A program made the position numbers and the translations under genes. A DNA stretch of 64,000 nt from CAYTGR01 sp964437445 (GTDB lineage Bacteria; Chloroflexota; Anaerolineae; B4-G1; SLSP01): the NCBI GenBank assembly GCA_964437445.1, contig CAYTGR010000015.1:20409-84408 (forward strand). The letters are read 5' to 3'. The notes beneath the pieces were generated by a model. It ran no database searches. It saw nothing but the letters and a program-made list of their open reading frames with translations, and was not told the origin of the DNA. Position 1 is the first letter of the stretch. Each line of letters opens with the position of its first letter. Below are positions 26,142 to 35,936 of the stretch, piece after piece.

Positions 26142-27068
26142 ATGAACCGTCTCCGCGCTGACCTGCTTTTGGTGCTGATCACCGTGATCTGGGGATCTAC
26201 CTTTATCGTCGTCAAACAGTCGCTGGATCAAGTGGGGCCGTTTACCTTCATCGCTGCCCGCTTCTGGGTGGCTGGCCTGGGACTACTGCCGTTCCTCGCG
26301 CTGGCCCGGCGTCCTCCTGGCCTGCCAACCGTCCCCCGTGCCCACCTGCTGCGTGAGGGCTGGCTCACCGGCCTGTTCCTCACGCTGGGCTTCGTCACGC
26401 AGACCATCGGTCTGCAAACCACCGAGGCCGGCAAAGCGGCCTTTATCACCGGCCTGAGTGTCGTTCTGGTGCCGCTGAGCTCGGCGCTGCTCTGGCGGCG
26501 GCCTCCTGCTCGCGCGGTCGTGTTTGGTGTGGCCCTGGCGACCGGGGGCCTGGGGCTGATGACGTTGGACCGCACGCTGACCCTGCGCTCCGGCGACCTG
26601 TGGGTCCTGGCCTGTGCGGGCGGTTTTGCCGCGCACATCATCGCCACCGGGCACTTTGCGCCGCGCCATGCCGTGATACCCTTCACGCTGGTGCAGCTTT
26701 TCACCGTGGCTCTCCTGGCCACGCTGGCGGCCCTCTGGCTGGAATCGCGCCGGCTGCTTCCCCCGGTAACGATCCTGCCGGCCGTCCTCTACATGGGCCT
26801 GATAGCCACCGCACTTGTTTTTGGCCTGCAGACGTGGGGGCAGCGCCACACCACGCCCACGCACACGGCCTTGATCTTTGCCCTGGAGCCGGTCTTCGCC
26901 GCGCTCTTTGCGGCGTGGTTCGCGGCCGAACGGCTGATGCTACGCGAGTGGATCGGGGGTACGTTGATCGTCCTGGGAATGATTGTGGCCGAACTCGGCC
27001 CGGTGGTCAGAGCAAAATCTAGGGATAACCCGCAAAACCCGGTTATGACCCATCTTGAGAAAGGATAA
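26142..27068 (+). CDS. EamA/DMT family transporter
   Basis: A 308-residue membrane protein with ten hydrophobic helices in two EamA halves. The first opens with LLVLITVIWGSTFIVVKQSL, and the typical QTIGLQTTEAGKAAFITGLSVVLVPL and THTALIFALEPVFAALFA are present. DMT proteins of this type export amino acids or metabolites. The open frame extends 108 bases upstream through the heptamer array; the ATG at 26142, where the family match begins, is the likely start. Followed by an aldolase gene after 3 bases. Confidence 0.9.
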   Translation: MNRLRADLLLVLITVIWGSTFIVVKQSLDQVGPFTFIAARFWVAGLGLLPFLALARRPPGLPTVPRAHLLREGWLTGLFLTLGFVTQTIGLQTTEAGKAAFITGLSVVLVPLSSALLWRRPPARAVVFGVALATGGLGLMTLDRTLTLRSGDLWVLACAGGFAAHIIATGHFAPRHAVIPFTLVQLFTVALLATLAALWLESRRLLPPVTILPAVLYMGLIATALVFGLQTWGQRHTTPTHTALIFALEPVFAALFAAWFAAERLMLREWIGGTLIVLGMIVAELGPVVRAKSRDNPQNPVMTHLEKG

Positions 27069-27071
27069 ACG

Positions 27072-27899
27072 ATGCGCAAAAATCAAACTTTACACTTGAT
27101 CCGAGAGCAGCAGCCGGCCGTCGGAACCTGGCTCCAGCTGCAAAGTGTGGCCGTGGCGCGCGCGCTGGCGGCCCAGGGGTGCTTCAACTGGCTGCTTGTG
27201 GATATGGAACACACGCCCGTGGACCTTTCTACCGCCTCGGGGATGCTCGCCACGATTGCCGACATTACCGGCGGGCAGTGCACGCCCCTGGCCCGCGTGC
27301 CGGCCGGCACGATTGACCACATCAAACGGGCCTTGGATTGCGGCGCGCAGGGCGTTCTCGTGCCACTGGTCAACACGGCAGAGGAGGCCGCCGCTGCGGT
27401 GCGCTACGCCCGCTATCCGCCGGAGGGCGAGCGGGGCGGCGGTGGTTTCGCCCCGCACCTGGGCTTCGGCGTCAACCGCAGCGAGTACATGCAGCAGGTC
27501 AACGCCGAGATCTTGGTCGGGATTCAAATTGAGACCCGCGCCGCGCTGCTCAACCTGGACGCCATCCTGGACGTGCCTGGGCTGGACCTGATCTTCATCG
27601 GGCCTAACGACCTCCACCTGTCGCTGGGACTGCCAGGCCGCTTCTGGAGCGCAGAGCCGGACTTTCTGGCGGCGGTGGAGCAGGTGAAGGTGGGTTGCCG
27701 GCAGCGGGGGCTGCCGCTCGGCATCCTCTGCGCCGACGCGATCTCGGCCCGAGCTCGCCTGGCGGAGGGCTTCACTTTCATCGGCATCAGCACCGACGCC
27801 CAGCTGCTGCTGACCTACGCCGGGCTGCAATACGGGACGCTGTTTGACCTGCCGGAGCCGCCCCAGGGTTGGGGCAACCAGGTCAAATTAAGCCAGTGA
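27072..27899 (+). CDS. HpcH/HpaI family aldolase
   Basis: A 275-residue class II pyruvate-dependent aldolase. Recognisable are VGTWLQL, NWLLVDMEHTPVDL, LARVPAGTIDHIKRALDCGAQGVLVPLVNT, RYPPEGERGGGG, and the metal-binding IQIETRAALLNLDAI and IFIGPNDLHLSLG. It would cleave 4-hydroxy-2-oxo acids to pyruvate and an aldehyde. The gene follows the EamA exporter by 3 bases with AAAGGA before the ATG, so the two are co-transcribed. Confidence 0.92.
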   Translation: MRKNQTLHLIREQQPAVGTWLQLQSVAVARALAAQGCFNWLLVDMEHTPVDLSTASGMLATIADITGGQCTPLARVPAGTIDHIKRALDCGAQGVLVPLVNTAEEAAAAVRYARYPPEGERGGGGFAPHLGFGVNRSEYMQQVNAEILVGIQIETRAALLNLDAILDVPGLDLIFIGPNDLHLSLGLPGRFWSAEPDFLAAVEQVKVGCRQRGLPLGILCADAISARARLAEGFTFIGISTDAQLLLTYAGLQYGTLFDLPEPPQGWGNQVKLSQ

Positions 27900-27983
27900 T
27901 GCAAAATAACCTCTATTTGCAGAAACACCGTGCATTTTCTAACCAACTGGCAATTGATTTTCATAAACCTCTGAAGAATCCAG

Positions 27984-28012
27984 TTGCTTTTAATAGACTT
28001 TTATGCTAAACT
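27984..28012 (+). promoter_or_regulatory. Histidine kinase promoter
   Basis: TTGCTT (27984-27989), 17-base spacer ending in TGC, TAAACT (28007-28012). Confidence 0.7.
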
Positions 28013-28085
28013 AAAGAGAAGATTCGCGGCCAACCCGTGGACATGATAAAGGGCCCGTTCACCTGTGTAGCAGTACGATGCAGCC

Positions 28086-30992
28086 ATGAGCACCATAGAT
28101 CACCCGCCCACAGCGACACCTGTCCAACCACCGCCACCCGCCGAACCCGGCCGGGCTGACGGCGGGCGAGGTCGGCAGCGCCTGTCTCCAGGCCGGCAAT
28201 TGACTCTGATCCTGATGTTATTCAGCCTGGGATGGTTTGTTGTCCTGGCCTTGCTCTCGTGGCGGCTGCTGCCACCGGGCACTGTCCAGACGCCAGTCTG
28301 GTTCAGCGCGCTCCTGATTACCTGCCTGGTGGGTGGGGTTGCAAGCAGCTGGCTGTTGAAGCACTTCTGGTTAGGCCGGTTGGAGACTGAACGCCAGGCC
28401 CAGGCGCGCCAGCTGGAAAATCTCATCGCGGTTGCGCGCGCGGCCGTGGAGCGTCCCACCTTGGACGAAACGCTCCAGAACATTCTGGACGCTACCTGTA
28501 CCATCACCCGGGCGGAACGCGGCGACCTGTTGCTCCTGGAGGAATCCGGTGCGCTGGCGCGCTTCATCGTCTCGCCCCCGGACCTCTCGCCGACCCAACG
28601 GCGGGAGTGGGCTACCGCGATCATGAACCAGGGGCTGGCCGGCTGGACCGCCCGCCAGCGTCAAGCGGTCCTGATCCCCGATACAGCCCTGGACGAACGT
28701 TGGTTGCCGCCTCCCAACTTCCCGCTAACCCGCTCCGCCCTCAGTGTCCCCATCTGCCGGGGCGAGCACCTGGTGGGTGTCTTGACCCTCTTCCATTCCC
28801 AGGTCGCCCATTTCACCCACGCTGACCTGGAATTGATCCAGGCGGCCACCGACCAGATTGCGCTGGCCATTTACAACGCCCGGATTTACGACGAGCAGCG
28901 GCGGTTGGCAAATTTGCAGGCCACCCTCTATGAGACCCTGCACGCCATCAGCGGCCGGTTGGAGATCGGTTCCGTGATTAATCAGGCCGTGGAGACGATC
29001 TCACGGCTCACCGGCTGGCCCTCGGTAACGCTGCTGCTCCCCAATGAATATCCGTACTACCTGACCGTGCGGGCTGCCGCCGGTGCTTATTCCCCGCCGA
29101 TTGGCTGGCGTATCCCGATGGCGCAAGGGATCACCGGCCGGGCCTTCCGGCAGGGGGTTACTCAGCATGTGCCTGACGTGACTACCGACCCGGAGTATCT
29201 GCTGTTCCACACGGCCACCCGAAGCGAGCTGGCCGTTCCGGTCCGCCGTGGAGAACGCTTGCTGGGGCTGCTCAACATTGAGAGTGACCAATTCTACGCT
29301 TTCAGCGAAGACGATCTGCTCCTGGCCGAATCTTTAGCCGATGCCATCTCCCTGGTCCTGGAAAATGCCCGCGCGCTGGAGGAACTCCGCCAGTATGCCG
29401 GCAAAGTGAACGCCATGTATGCGCTGGCGCGGATGCTCAGCCAATCCCTGGTACTCCAGGAGATGCTCTTCCGGGCCCTTGGCGTCGCGGTGAACTCCTT
29501 GGGCTTTGAAGGCGGCCTCATCAGCCTGGTCAACCCCACCACCGGCCGGCTGGAATTAAGCGCCGAGTGGGCCCTGCCGCCGCAGCTCTCTGAATGGCTC
29601 CGCCGGGTCGGCATGGAGAAAACCCTCTGCGCTTATGTCTGGAACCGGCGCACCCCTCTGCTGATCGGCGACATAGAATCGGAGACACCCCTGGCGCAAC
29701 AAATGCACGCGGAGCTGCACGATTTCTTCAGTCACATGCAAGCCTGGGGCATTCGCTCCTATGTGGGCACGCCGTTGCTTCACCAGGAACAGTCATTGGG
29801 CGCGCTTTGCTTGTTCGCCCGCCAGCCCCACATCTTTTCCGGCGAAGATTCGGCCCTGCAGCTCACCATCGGTCAGCAGATCGCCACCACTGTCACCAAT
29901 GCCACGCTATTCCAGGCTGTGACCGATGAACGGGGCCGGCTCCAGGCACTGATTGAATCTAGCCGCGACGGGATCATCTTTATCGGCCTGGACCAGAAAA
30001 TCCTGGTGGTAAACGCTGCGGCCCTCACCTTGTTGGGGGTAGCCGATCCACCCGAAACGTGGACCGGTTGCTCGCTGGCGGAAGCGCTGTTGCGCATGCG
30101 CCATAGCACCCCGGAAGGCGCGCGGGCAGCGTTGTATATCTTACGCCGCCCCCATACCGACCGCGAGAGCAGTCGCGAAGGCGAACTGGGCGTTCACCCG
30201 CACATCATGCACTGGATCAACCTGCCGGTCCTTAGCGGCGGCACCCCGCTGGGGCATCTGATCGTCCTGCGGGATGTGACCGAGGAGCGGCTGCTGGAAC
30301 GGATGCGCGATGATCTGACCAACACCATGGTGCACGATCTCCGCAATCCGCTCACCGCCATTTACGGAGCTTTGAAGCTGTTGGAGAAAAGCACCGCCGG
30401 CATGTTCTCGCCGGCGCAGCTCCAGATGGTGGGGATCATCAACAGCGGCGTCCAGCGGATGCTCAGATTGGTGAATGCCATTATGGACATCAGCCGGTTG
30501 GAGAGCGGGCGGATGCCGATAGAGCTTGCGCCGATCATCCTGCCTGACTTCATCGCCGAAATCCTGCAATCCCAGGCCCCCATTGCCGCCGAGAAGAACA
30601 TCCGCCTGGAAAGTGCCGTGCCTTCTGGACTCCCGCCGGCCTGGGCCGACGCCGGTCTCATCCGCCGGGTGCTGGAGAACATCATCGGCAACGCCATCAA
30701 ATTCACCCCCGCCGGTGGCCTGATCCGGCTCCGGGTGCGGGAAAGCGAGGAAGCCGAGCGCCGCCGGTTCCTTATTTCGGTCAGCGATACCGGCCCTGGC
30801 ATCCCGCCGGACATCCGGGAGCGGCTGTTCCAAAAATTCGCCACCGGTCCGCAACCAGAACGGGGCAGCGGGTTGGGGTTGGCCTTTTGCAAGATGGCAA
30901 TCGCCGCCCACAAAGAGCGGATCTGGGTGGAAAGCACCAGCAGCAGCGGAACAACCATCACCTTCACGCTTGCGCCTGCCCCCACGGAGTAA
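28086..30992 (+). CDS. Multi-sensor histidine kinase (2 TM, GAF x3-4, PAS, HisKA, HATPase)
   Basis: A 968-residue sensor kinase. Two membrane helices (about residues 40-60 and 75-95) are followed by several GAF-type domains (about 105-270, 280-430, 445-600), a PAS-like region (about 610-735, ALIESSRDGIIFIGLDQKILVVNAAA) and the kinase core. The H-box is VHDLRNPLTAIYGALKLLE, the N-box NIIGNAIKFTPAGG, with SVSDTGPGIPPDIRERLF and GSGLGLAFCKMAIAAHKERI. No cognate response regulator is adjacent; a receiver-HEAT protein is encoded about 1 kb away on the other strand. Ligands unknown. The start has no strong Shine-Dalgarno sequence. Confidence 0.93.
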   Translation: MSTIDHPPTATPVQPPPPAEPGRADGGRGRQRLSPGRQLTLILMLFSLGWFVVLALLSWRLLPPGTVQTPVWFSALLITCLVGGVASSWLLKHFWLGRLETERQAQARQLENLIAVARAAVERPTLDETLQNILDATCTITRAERGDLLLLEESGALARFIVSPPDLSPTQRREWATAIMNQGLAGWTARQRQAVLIPDTALDERWLPPPNFPLTRSALSVPICRGEHLVGVLTLFHSQVAHFTHADLELIQAATDQIALAIYNARIYDEQRRLANLQATLYETLHAISGRLEIGSVINQAVETISRLTGWPSVTLLLPNEYPYYLTVRAAAGAYSPPIGWRIPMAQGITGRAFRQGVTQHVPDVTTDPEYLLFHTATRSELAVPVRRGERLLGLLNIESDQFYAFSEDDLLLAESLADAISLVLENARALEELRQYAGKVNAMYALARMLSQSLVLQEMLFRALGVAVNSLGFEGGLISLVNPTTGRLELSAEWALPPQLSEWLRRVGMEKTLCAYVWNRRTPLLIGDIESETPLAQQMHAELHDFFSHMQAWGIRSYVGTPLLHQEQSLGALCLFARQPHIFSGEDSALQLTIGQQIATTVTNATLFQAVTDERGRLQALIESSRDGIIFIGLDQKILVVNAAALTLLGVADPPETWTGCSLAEALLRMRHSTPEGARAALYILRRPHTDRESSREGELGVHPHIMHWINLPVLSGGTPLGHLIVLRDVTEERLLERMRDDLTNTMVHDLRNPLTAIYGALKLLEKSTAGMFSPAQLQMVGIINSGVQRMLRLVNAIMDISRLESGRMPIELAPIILPDFIAEILQSQAPIAAEKNIRLESAVPSGLPPAWADAGLIRRVLENIIGNAIKFTPAGGLIRLRVRESEEAERRRFLISVSDTGPGIPPDIRERLFQKFATGPQPERGSGLGLAFCKMAIAAHKERIWVESTSSSGTTITFTLAPAPTE

Positions 30993-31109
30993 GCGGCTCC
31001 CTGGCCCCTGACAGACACCCGGCGTTGCATTTGAGCCGTTCAGCAGTAAAATCTATCCCCGCAGGGCTCTGTGGCCCGCTTGGAGATCAATTTTGCGAAG
31101 GGAGAACTG

Positions 31110-31898
31110 ATGGGAGAAAAAATTTATCAGGTAGATGCCTTCACCGAGCAACCCTTCGCCGGAAACCCGGCGGCGGTCTGTGTGCTCAGCGAATCTCACG
31201 ACGATTCCTGGTATCAGGCCGTGGCGCGTGAGATGAATCTATCAGAAACTGCTTTCTTGCTGCGGCAGGACGACGGGTTCAACCTGCGTTGGTTTACCCC
31301 TGCCGTGGAGGTAGATCTCTGCGGCCACGCTACGCTGGCGAGCGCCCATATTCTGTGGGAGGTCGGGTACCTGCTGCCGGGCGTCCAGGCCCGGTTTCAA
31401 ACCCGCAGCGGCCTGTTGACGGCCGATCAGCAAGGCAACTGGATTGAGATGGATTTCCCGGCCAAGCCCGCGCAACCGGCCACGCCGCCGCCCAATCTGG
31501 CCCGCGCGTTAGGTGTCCCGCTCCTGTACGTCGGCCGCAACCGGTTTGATTACCTGGTGGAGGTAGAATCAGAAGAGCTGGTGCGGGCCATTCGCCCTGA
31601 CTTTGAGCTGCTGAAATCGCTGCCCATCCGGGGGGTCATGGTGACCAGCCGGGCCGAAACCCCTGGCTACGACTTTGTCTCACGCTTCTTCGCGCCGGGG
31701 GTCGGCGTTAACGAGGACCCGGTGACCGGGTCGGCGCACTGCTGTCTGGTCCCGTTCTGGAGCGAGCGACTCAACCAGCAGGCCTTCGTTGCCTACCAGG
31801 CGTCGGCGCGGGGTGGCGTCCTGCGGGTGCGGCTGGATGGCAACCGGGTCCGCATCGCCGGTCAGGCCGTGACTGTGCTGCGCGGGGAACTGGTCTAG
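31110..31898 (+). CDS. PhzF family isomerase/epimerase
   Basis: A 262-residue PhzF-fold protein. Characteristic are YQVDAFTEQPFAGNPAAVCVL (with the catalytic Glu region MNLSETAFLL), FTPAVEVDLCGHATLASAHIL and NEDPVTGSAHCCLVPFW. Named members isomerise phenazine precursors or epimerise amino-acid-like substrates; most, including this one, are uncharacterised. An ATG at 31110 with GGGAG upstream is the start. A hairpin lies 29 bases after the stop. Confidence 0.93.
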   Translation: MGEKIYQVDAFTEQPFAGNPAAVCVLSESHDDSWYQAVAREMNLSETAFLLRQDDGFNLRWFTPAVEVDLCGHATLASAHILWEVGYLLPGVQARFQTRSGLLTADQQGNWIEMDFPAKPAQPATPPPNLARALGVPLLYVGRNRFDYLVEVESEELVRAIRPDFELLKSLPIRGVMVTSRAETPGYDFVSRFFAPGVGVNEDPVTGSAHCCLVPFWSERLNQQAFVAYQASARGGVLRVRLDGNRVRIAGQAVTVLRGELV

Positions 31899-31926
31899 CC
31901 GATCCTTTCAGCCGGCTGCTTGAATA

Positions 31927-31953
31927 GACCCGGCCCATCGCGTGGGCCGGGTC
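31927..31953. terminator. Hairpin between convergent phzF and receiver-HEAT genes
   Basis: Perfect 11-bp stem GACCCGGCCCA/TGGGCCGGGTC, 5-base loop, no U-tract on the plus strand. Confidence 0.7.
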
Positions 31954-31986
31954 GTCTCTGCTGAAGGCAGTTGCGTTCAAGGGGCT

Positions 31987-33387
31987 TCAGGAAGGCGGCG
32001 GGCCTCCCTGCAATTGCCGGATGGCCCATGCTGCGGTAGCCGAGAGCGTGGCTCCCAATGGCGTCTGGCGATGATCGCTCTGCCGCATTTGCTCCAGAGC
32101 CGGGAGCGCACGAGGGTCGTGCAGCCACCCCAGCGCCCGGCCCGCCTCACGGGCCACCACGCTGTCCTCATCCTGTAAAGCGGTACAGAGCGGTTCCAGG
32201 GCCCGTGCATCGCGCGACCGCCCCAACGAGCGGGCCGCGGCCCGGCGCACGGTCGCTTCCCCATCCTGTAGCGCCAACACCAGCGGTATCACCACCTGTG
32301 GGTCACCGCTGAAGCCTAAATACCAGGCCGCCGTAGCTCGTACGGTTGCCTCTACATCGTGCAGGGCGGCCGTGAGCGGCCCGGTGGCCTGCGGATCGCC
32401 CAGTTGCCCCAATACCTCCGCCACGACCTGGCGCAATGCGGGCTGGGGGGCAGCGTGCAATTGGCGGCAAAGTGGCGCCAGCACCGGTGTCCCGATCTGG
32501 ATCAGCGCCCGGGCTGCGATCCATTTGACCTTGAGCAGGGCGGCGATGAGCGGTTCCACCGCCTGCGCGTCGCCGATGTCCCCCAAAGCCCAGGCCGCCG
32601 CAGCCTGCACGTCTGCCGCTTCATCTTCCTGCAACGCTACCATCAAAGACTCTACCGCTCGCTGATCGCGGATGCGGGCCAGGGCCAGCGCAGCCGCGGC
32701 CCGCTCGGATGCAGTTTCGTCCAGCAGCGTCTCAATCAGCGCTTGCACCGCCCGGGTGTCCCCCAGGTGTCCTAACGCCCGGATGGCCGAGAGCCGGATC
32801 CAGCGGTCCCCGTACTCCAGCACGTTCAGCAAGGCGTTGACCGCGCGCTCATCCTCAAAAAAACTCAACTCCCAGGCGGCCGAGGCCCGCAACTGCCGTT
32901 CGCCCGTTTGCAGGGTAGCTACCAGCTCCTCCAACCGCTCCGGGGTGAATGTCTTGGACGGCAAATGGAAAAGGTTGTGCAGCGCTGCCTTTTGCTGCGC
33001 CAACGGCAATGTTTTGCCGTGCCGGCGCAACACCCATTCCACCGCGGCCAGCAGTTCCAGCGGACCAAACGGCTTGACGAGGTAACCATCTATGGCTGTC
33101 AGTTCTGGTGGCCAGGACTTGTCGGCCTGATAGGCCCGGGCTGTGATAATCAACACCGGCAGGTCGCAGAGCACATCGTCCGATTGCAGGCGCCGGTAAA
33201 ATTCCCACCCATCCAGCTGGGGGCGCATCAGATCCTGGGTGAGCAGATCCACCGGCTCGGCGTGCAGAATCGCCCATGCTTCTGCGCTCTCAGTGGTCCA
33301 GCGATGCTCGTAACCAACCGGCTGCAGGATCAAATGAATGAGCTCCAGCATGCCAGGGTCGTCGTCCAGGCTTAGAATTCGGATCAT
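31987..33387 (-). CDS. Response-regulator receiver domain fused to HEAT repeats
   Basis: A 466-residue protein. Residues 1-120 form a CheY-like receiver: acidic pocket LSLDDDP, phospho-acceptor Asp52 in LLTQDLMRPQLDG, the T/S region LIITARAY and the conserved lysine in YLVKPFGPLELL. From about residue 160 onward, some nine HEAT/PBS-lyase-like repeats follow (e.g. IRALGHLGDTRAVQALIETL, AAWALGDIGDAQAVEPLIAA). There is no DNA-binding or enzyme domain, so phosphorylation probably changes protein-protein binding. No phosphodonor kinase is adjacent; the nearby GAF kinase is a candidate by proximity only. Confidence 0.9.
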   Translation of the reverse strand: MIRILSLDDDPGMLELIHLILQPVGYEHRWTTESAEAWAILHAEPVDLLTQDLMRPQLDGWEFYRRLQSDDVLCDLPVLIITARAYQADKSWPPELTAIDGYLVKPFGPLELLAAVEWVLRRHGKTLPLAQQKAALHNLFHLPSKTFTPERLEELVATLQTGERQLRASAAWELSFFEDERAVNALLNVLEYGDRWIRLSAIRALGHLGDTRAVQALIETLLDETASERAAAALALARIRDQRAVESLMVALQEDEAADVQAAAAWALGDIGDAQAVEPLIAALLKVKWIAARALIQIGTPVLAPLCRQLHAAPQPALRQVVAEVLGQLGDPQATGPLTAALHDVEATVRATAAWYLGFSGDPQVVIPLVLALQDGEATVRRAAARSLGRSRDARALEPLCTALQDEDSVVAREAGRALGWLHDPRALPALEQMRQSDHRQTPLGATLSATAAWAIRQLQGGPPPS

Positions 33388-33521
33388 CGCCCCACTCCTT
33401 GACTCCTGACCCCCTTACGGCCCCAGTACTTTTTCAGTATAGAACAGCTTGGGGGCAAGTCAAACTTTCCTTTTGGAACAAGGTCACGGAACCTGCCTCG
33501 CCGCTTGTGACGAATGACAGA

Positions 33522-33550
33522 TTGACTTTCATCCAAAGTAGCCCTACAAT
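33522..33550 (+). promoter_or_regulatory. Promoter of the aminotransferase leader
   Basis: TTGACT (33522-33527), 17-base spacer, TACAAT (33545-33550). The predicted transcript would begin near 33557, about 10 bases before a short ORF and 165 bases before the aminotransferase start. Confidence 0.8.
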
Positions 33551-33565
33551 GAAACTGGACCGGAA

Positions 33566-33670
33566 ATGAAAATCCATATGGGGTGGTGGCTCGCGTTGAT
33601 CCTTTTGTGCGGGCGGGGGCTAATAGCCCTTGCCCGGTTAGCTTTACCTGTTCATACCCTGCCAGGGTAG
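33566..33670 (+). CDS. Putative 34-residue leader peptide
   Basis: An ATG-initiated frame encoding a short hydrophobic peptide that begins MKIHMGWWLALILL and contains nine leucines, three isoleucines and a Trp-Trp pair. It starts just downstream of the predicted transcription start and its TAG stop (33668-33670) lies in the loop of the terminator hairpin at 33654-33685. That geometry suggests translation could influence hairpin formation. A Shine-Dalgarno sequence is weak or absent, so expression is uncertain; the alternative is a chance frame in a structured leader. Confidence 0.45.
   Translation: MKIHMGWWLALILLCGRGLIALARLALPVHTLPG
33610..33636 (+). promoter_or_regulatory. Leader stem-loop upstream of the attenuator
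   Basis: Twelve consecutive pairs (two of them G-U) between 33610-33621 and 33625-33636 around an AAT loop. It lies within the short ORF and 17 bases before the terminator hairpin. Confidence 0.6.
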
Positions 33671-33689
33671 CTCCTGGCAGGGTATTTTT
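33654..33689 (+). terminator. Attenuator-like terminator in front of the aminotransferase gene
   Basis: A perfect 13-bp stem ATACCCTGCCAGG/CCTGGCAGGGTAT with a 6-base loop and a TTTTT run, placed between a good promoter and the start codon at 33722. The upstream neighbour is transcribed divergently, so this terminator can only act on the aminotransferase transcript. Confidence 0.8.
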
Positions 33690-33721
33690 GTCCAACATAT
33701 TCAGGTTCAGGAGGTAAACCC

Positions 33722-34951
<1,230 letters not shown>

Positions 34952-34974
34952 CCATGCGCCGGACTTGCCCAGCA

Positions 34975-35010
34975 AGCGCCGGCCCCGGTCTTTGGACCGG
35001 GGCCGGCGCT
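34975..35010. terminator. Bidirectional hairpin between aminotransferase and lytic transglycosylase genes
   Basis: Perfect 16-bp stem AGCGCCGGCCCCGGTC and its complement around TTTG, ending 5 bases before the stop codon of the convergent gene. No U-tract. The core AGCGCCGGCC recurs at 46952 and 63872. Confidence 0.8.
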
Positions 35011-35015
35011 CTCAC

Positions 35016-35795
35016 TCAAGGGGTAACCCATTGCCCCTGGTCTTCCAGGCAGAGCCAGAGCCCAACCTGGTAGACCGCGCCATCGTCTTCAGTCCATTGA
35101 GCGACCAGGGCCGTGGGCGGTGCCGTTTCAGGGATGACTATTGCCCCTTCAGGCGTTTGGTTCCGCTCCCCGAAATAGAAGACATCATCGCGCGCCGAGT
35201 CCGCAATCCAGATCGGGCCGCGCAGGGCCGGGTCCAGCACCGCAAAATAGGCCGTCCAATGTGCCGTCTCCTCCAGGCCCCGCCGCAGGACGACGGCCCG
35301 CGCATAGTCACGCAGGATGGTCGTGGCAAAATAGCGGGGTCGTCGCAGGTGGATCTGATCCCAACCGGCATTATAGGCCGCCAGCGAGTTGAAGATATCC
35401 CCTTGGCCCTGCTGGATGATGATGGTCAGCGTCCGGGTGCCCCAAAATAGATTCAACCAGGGGTCCATCAATTCATCACGGGTTGGCCGCCAGGTAAAAC
35501 CGGCCTCATAGGGCATCACCTGCATCAGCCCTACCGACCCGCCCGGGCCGATCGCATCTGCATTGCCCCGCGATTCCTGCCAGATCAAGGCCGCCAGGAA
35601 ATCAGGATCCAACGAGCGGCGTTCGGCCTCCTGCTGGATGAGCCAATCCCAGCGTTGCACTTTGTAATTCCAGTAGGGCGAAAGTAGAGGAGGGGCCTGT
35701 GCCGGGGGCTTAGCGGCCGACACCCAAACGGGGATCAAGCTCAATACCAGAGCCAGGAGGCCGCACCAAGCCAGATGTAGACGCCGGGATCTCAT
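35016..35795 (-). CDS. Lytic transglycosylase (SLT domain), exported
   Basis: A 259-residue protein with a signal peptide (WCGLLALVLSLIPVWVSAA) and an SLT/lysozyme-like domain. The catalytic Glu lies in LAALIWQESRGNADAIGP, followed by GSVGLMQVMPYEAGF and the SLAAYNAGW motif. It cleaves the glycan strand of peptidoglycan, so a wall-remodelling role is likely. GAGG lies 9 bases before the ATG. It is monocistronic with its own promoter. Confidence 0.92.
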   Translation of the reverse strand: MRSRRLHLAWCGLLALVLSLIPVWVSAAKPPAQAPPLLSPYWNYKVQRWDWLIQQEAERRSLDPDFLAALIWQESRGNADAIGPGGSVGLMQVMPYEAGFTWRPTRDELMDPWLNLFWGTRTLTIIIQQGQGDIFNSLAAYNAGWDQIHLRRPRYFATTILRDYARAVVLRRGLEETAHWTAYFAVLDPALRGPIWIADSARDDVFYFGERNQTPEGAIVIPETAPPTALVAQWTEDDGAVYQVGLWLCLEDQGQWVTP

Positions 35796-35884
35796 GCAGT
35801 TTTACCTCTATCCGGTAATGCCGCCCGCCCTGCAAAATGACTTCTCGCTTGGACCTGGGGACATAACAGCATCAAGACACAACC

Positions 35885-35913
35885 ATGATACAAGATTGTG
35901 ATGGATTTGTCAA
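35885..35913 (-). promoter_or_regulatory. Lytic transglycosylase promoter
   Basis: Minus strand TTGACA (35908-35913), 17-base spacer, TATCAT (35885-35890). Confidence 0.8.
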
Positions 35914-35936
35914 GCCGGCAAAATATCCATCAAAAA

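Noticed and set aside
33578..33660. T-box-like GGGGTGGTGGCTCGCG in the aminotransferase leader
   Set aside because: It differs from the T-box consensus by a two-base insertion and mismatches, and no Stem I specifier region is visible; the short-ORF/attenuator reading fits better.
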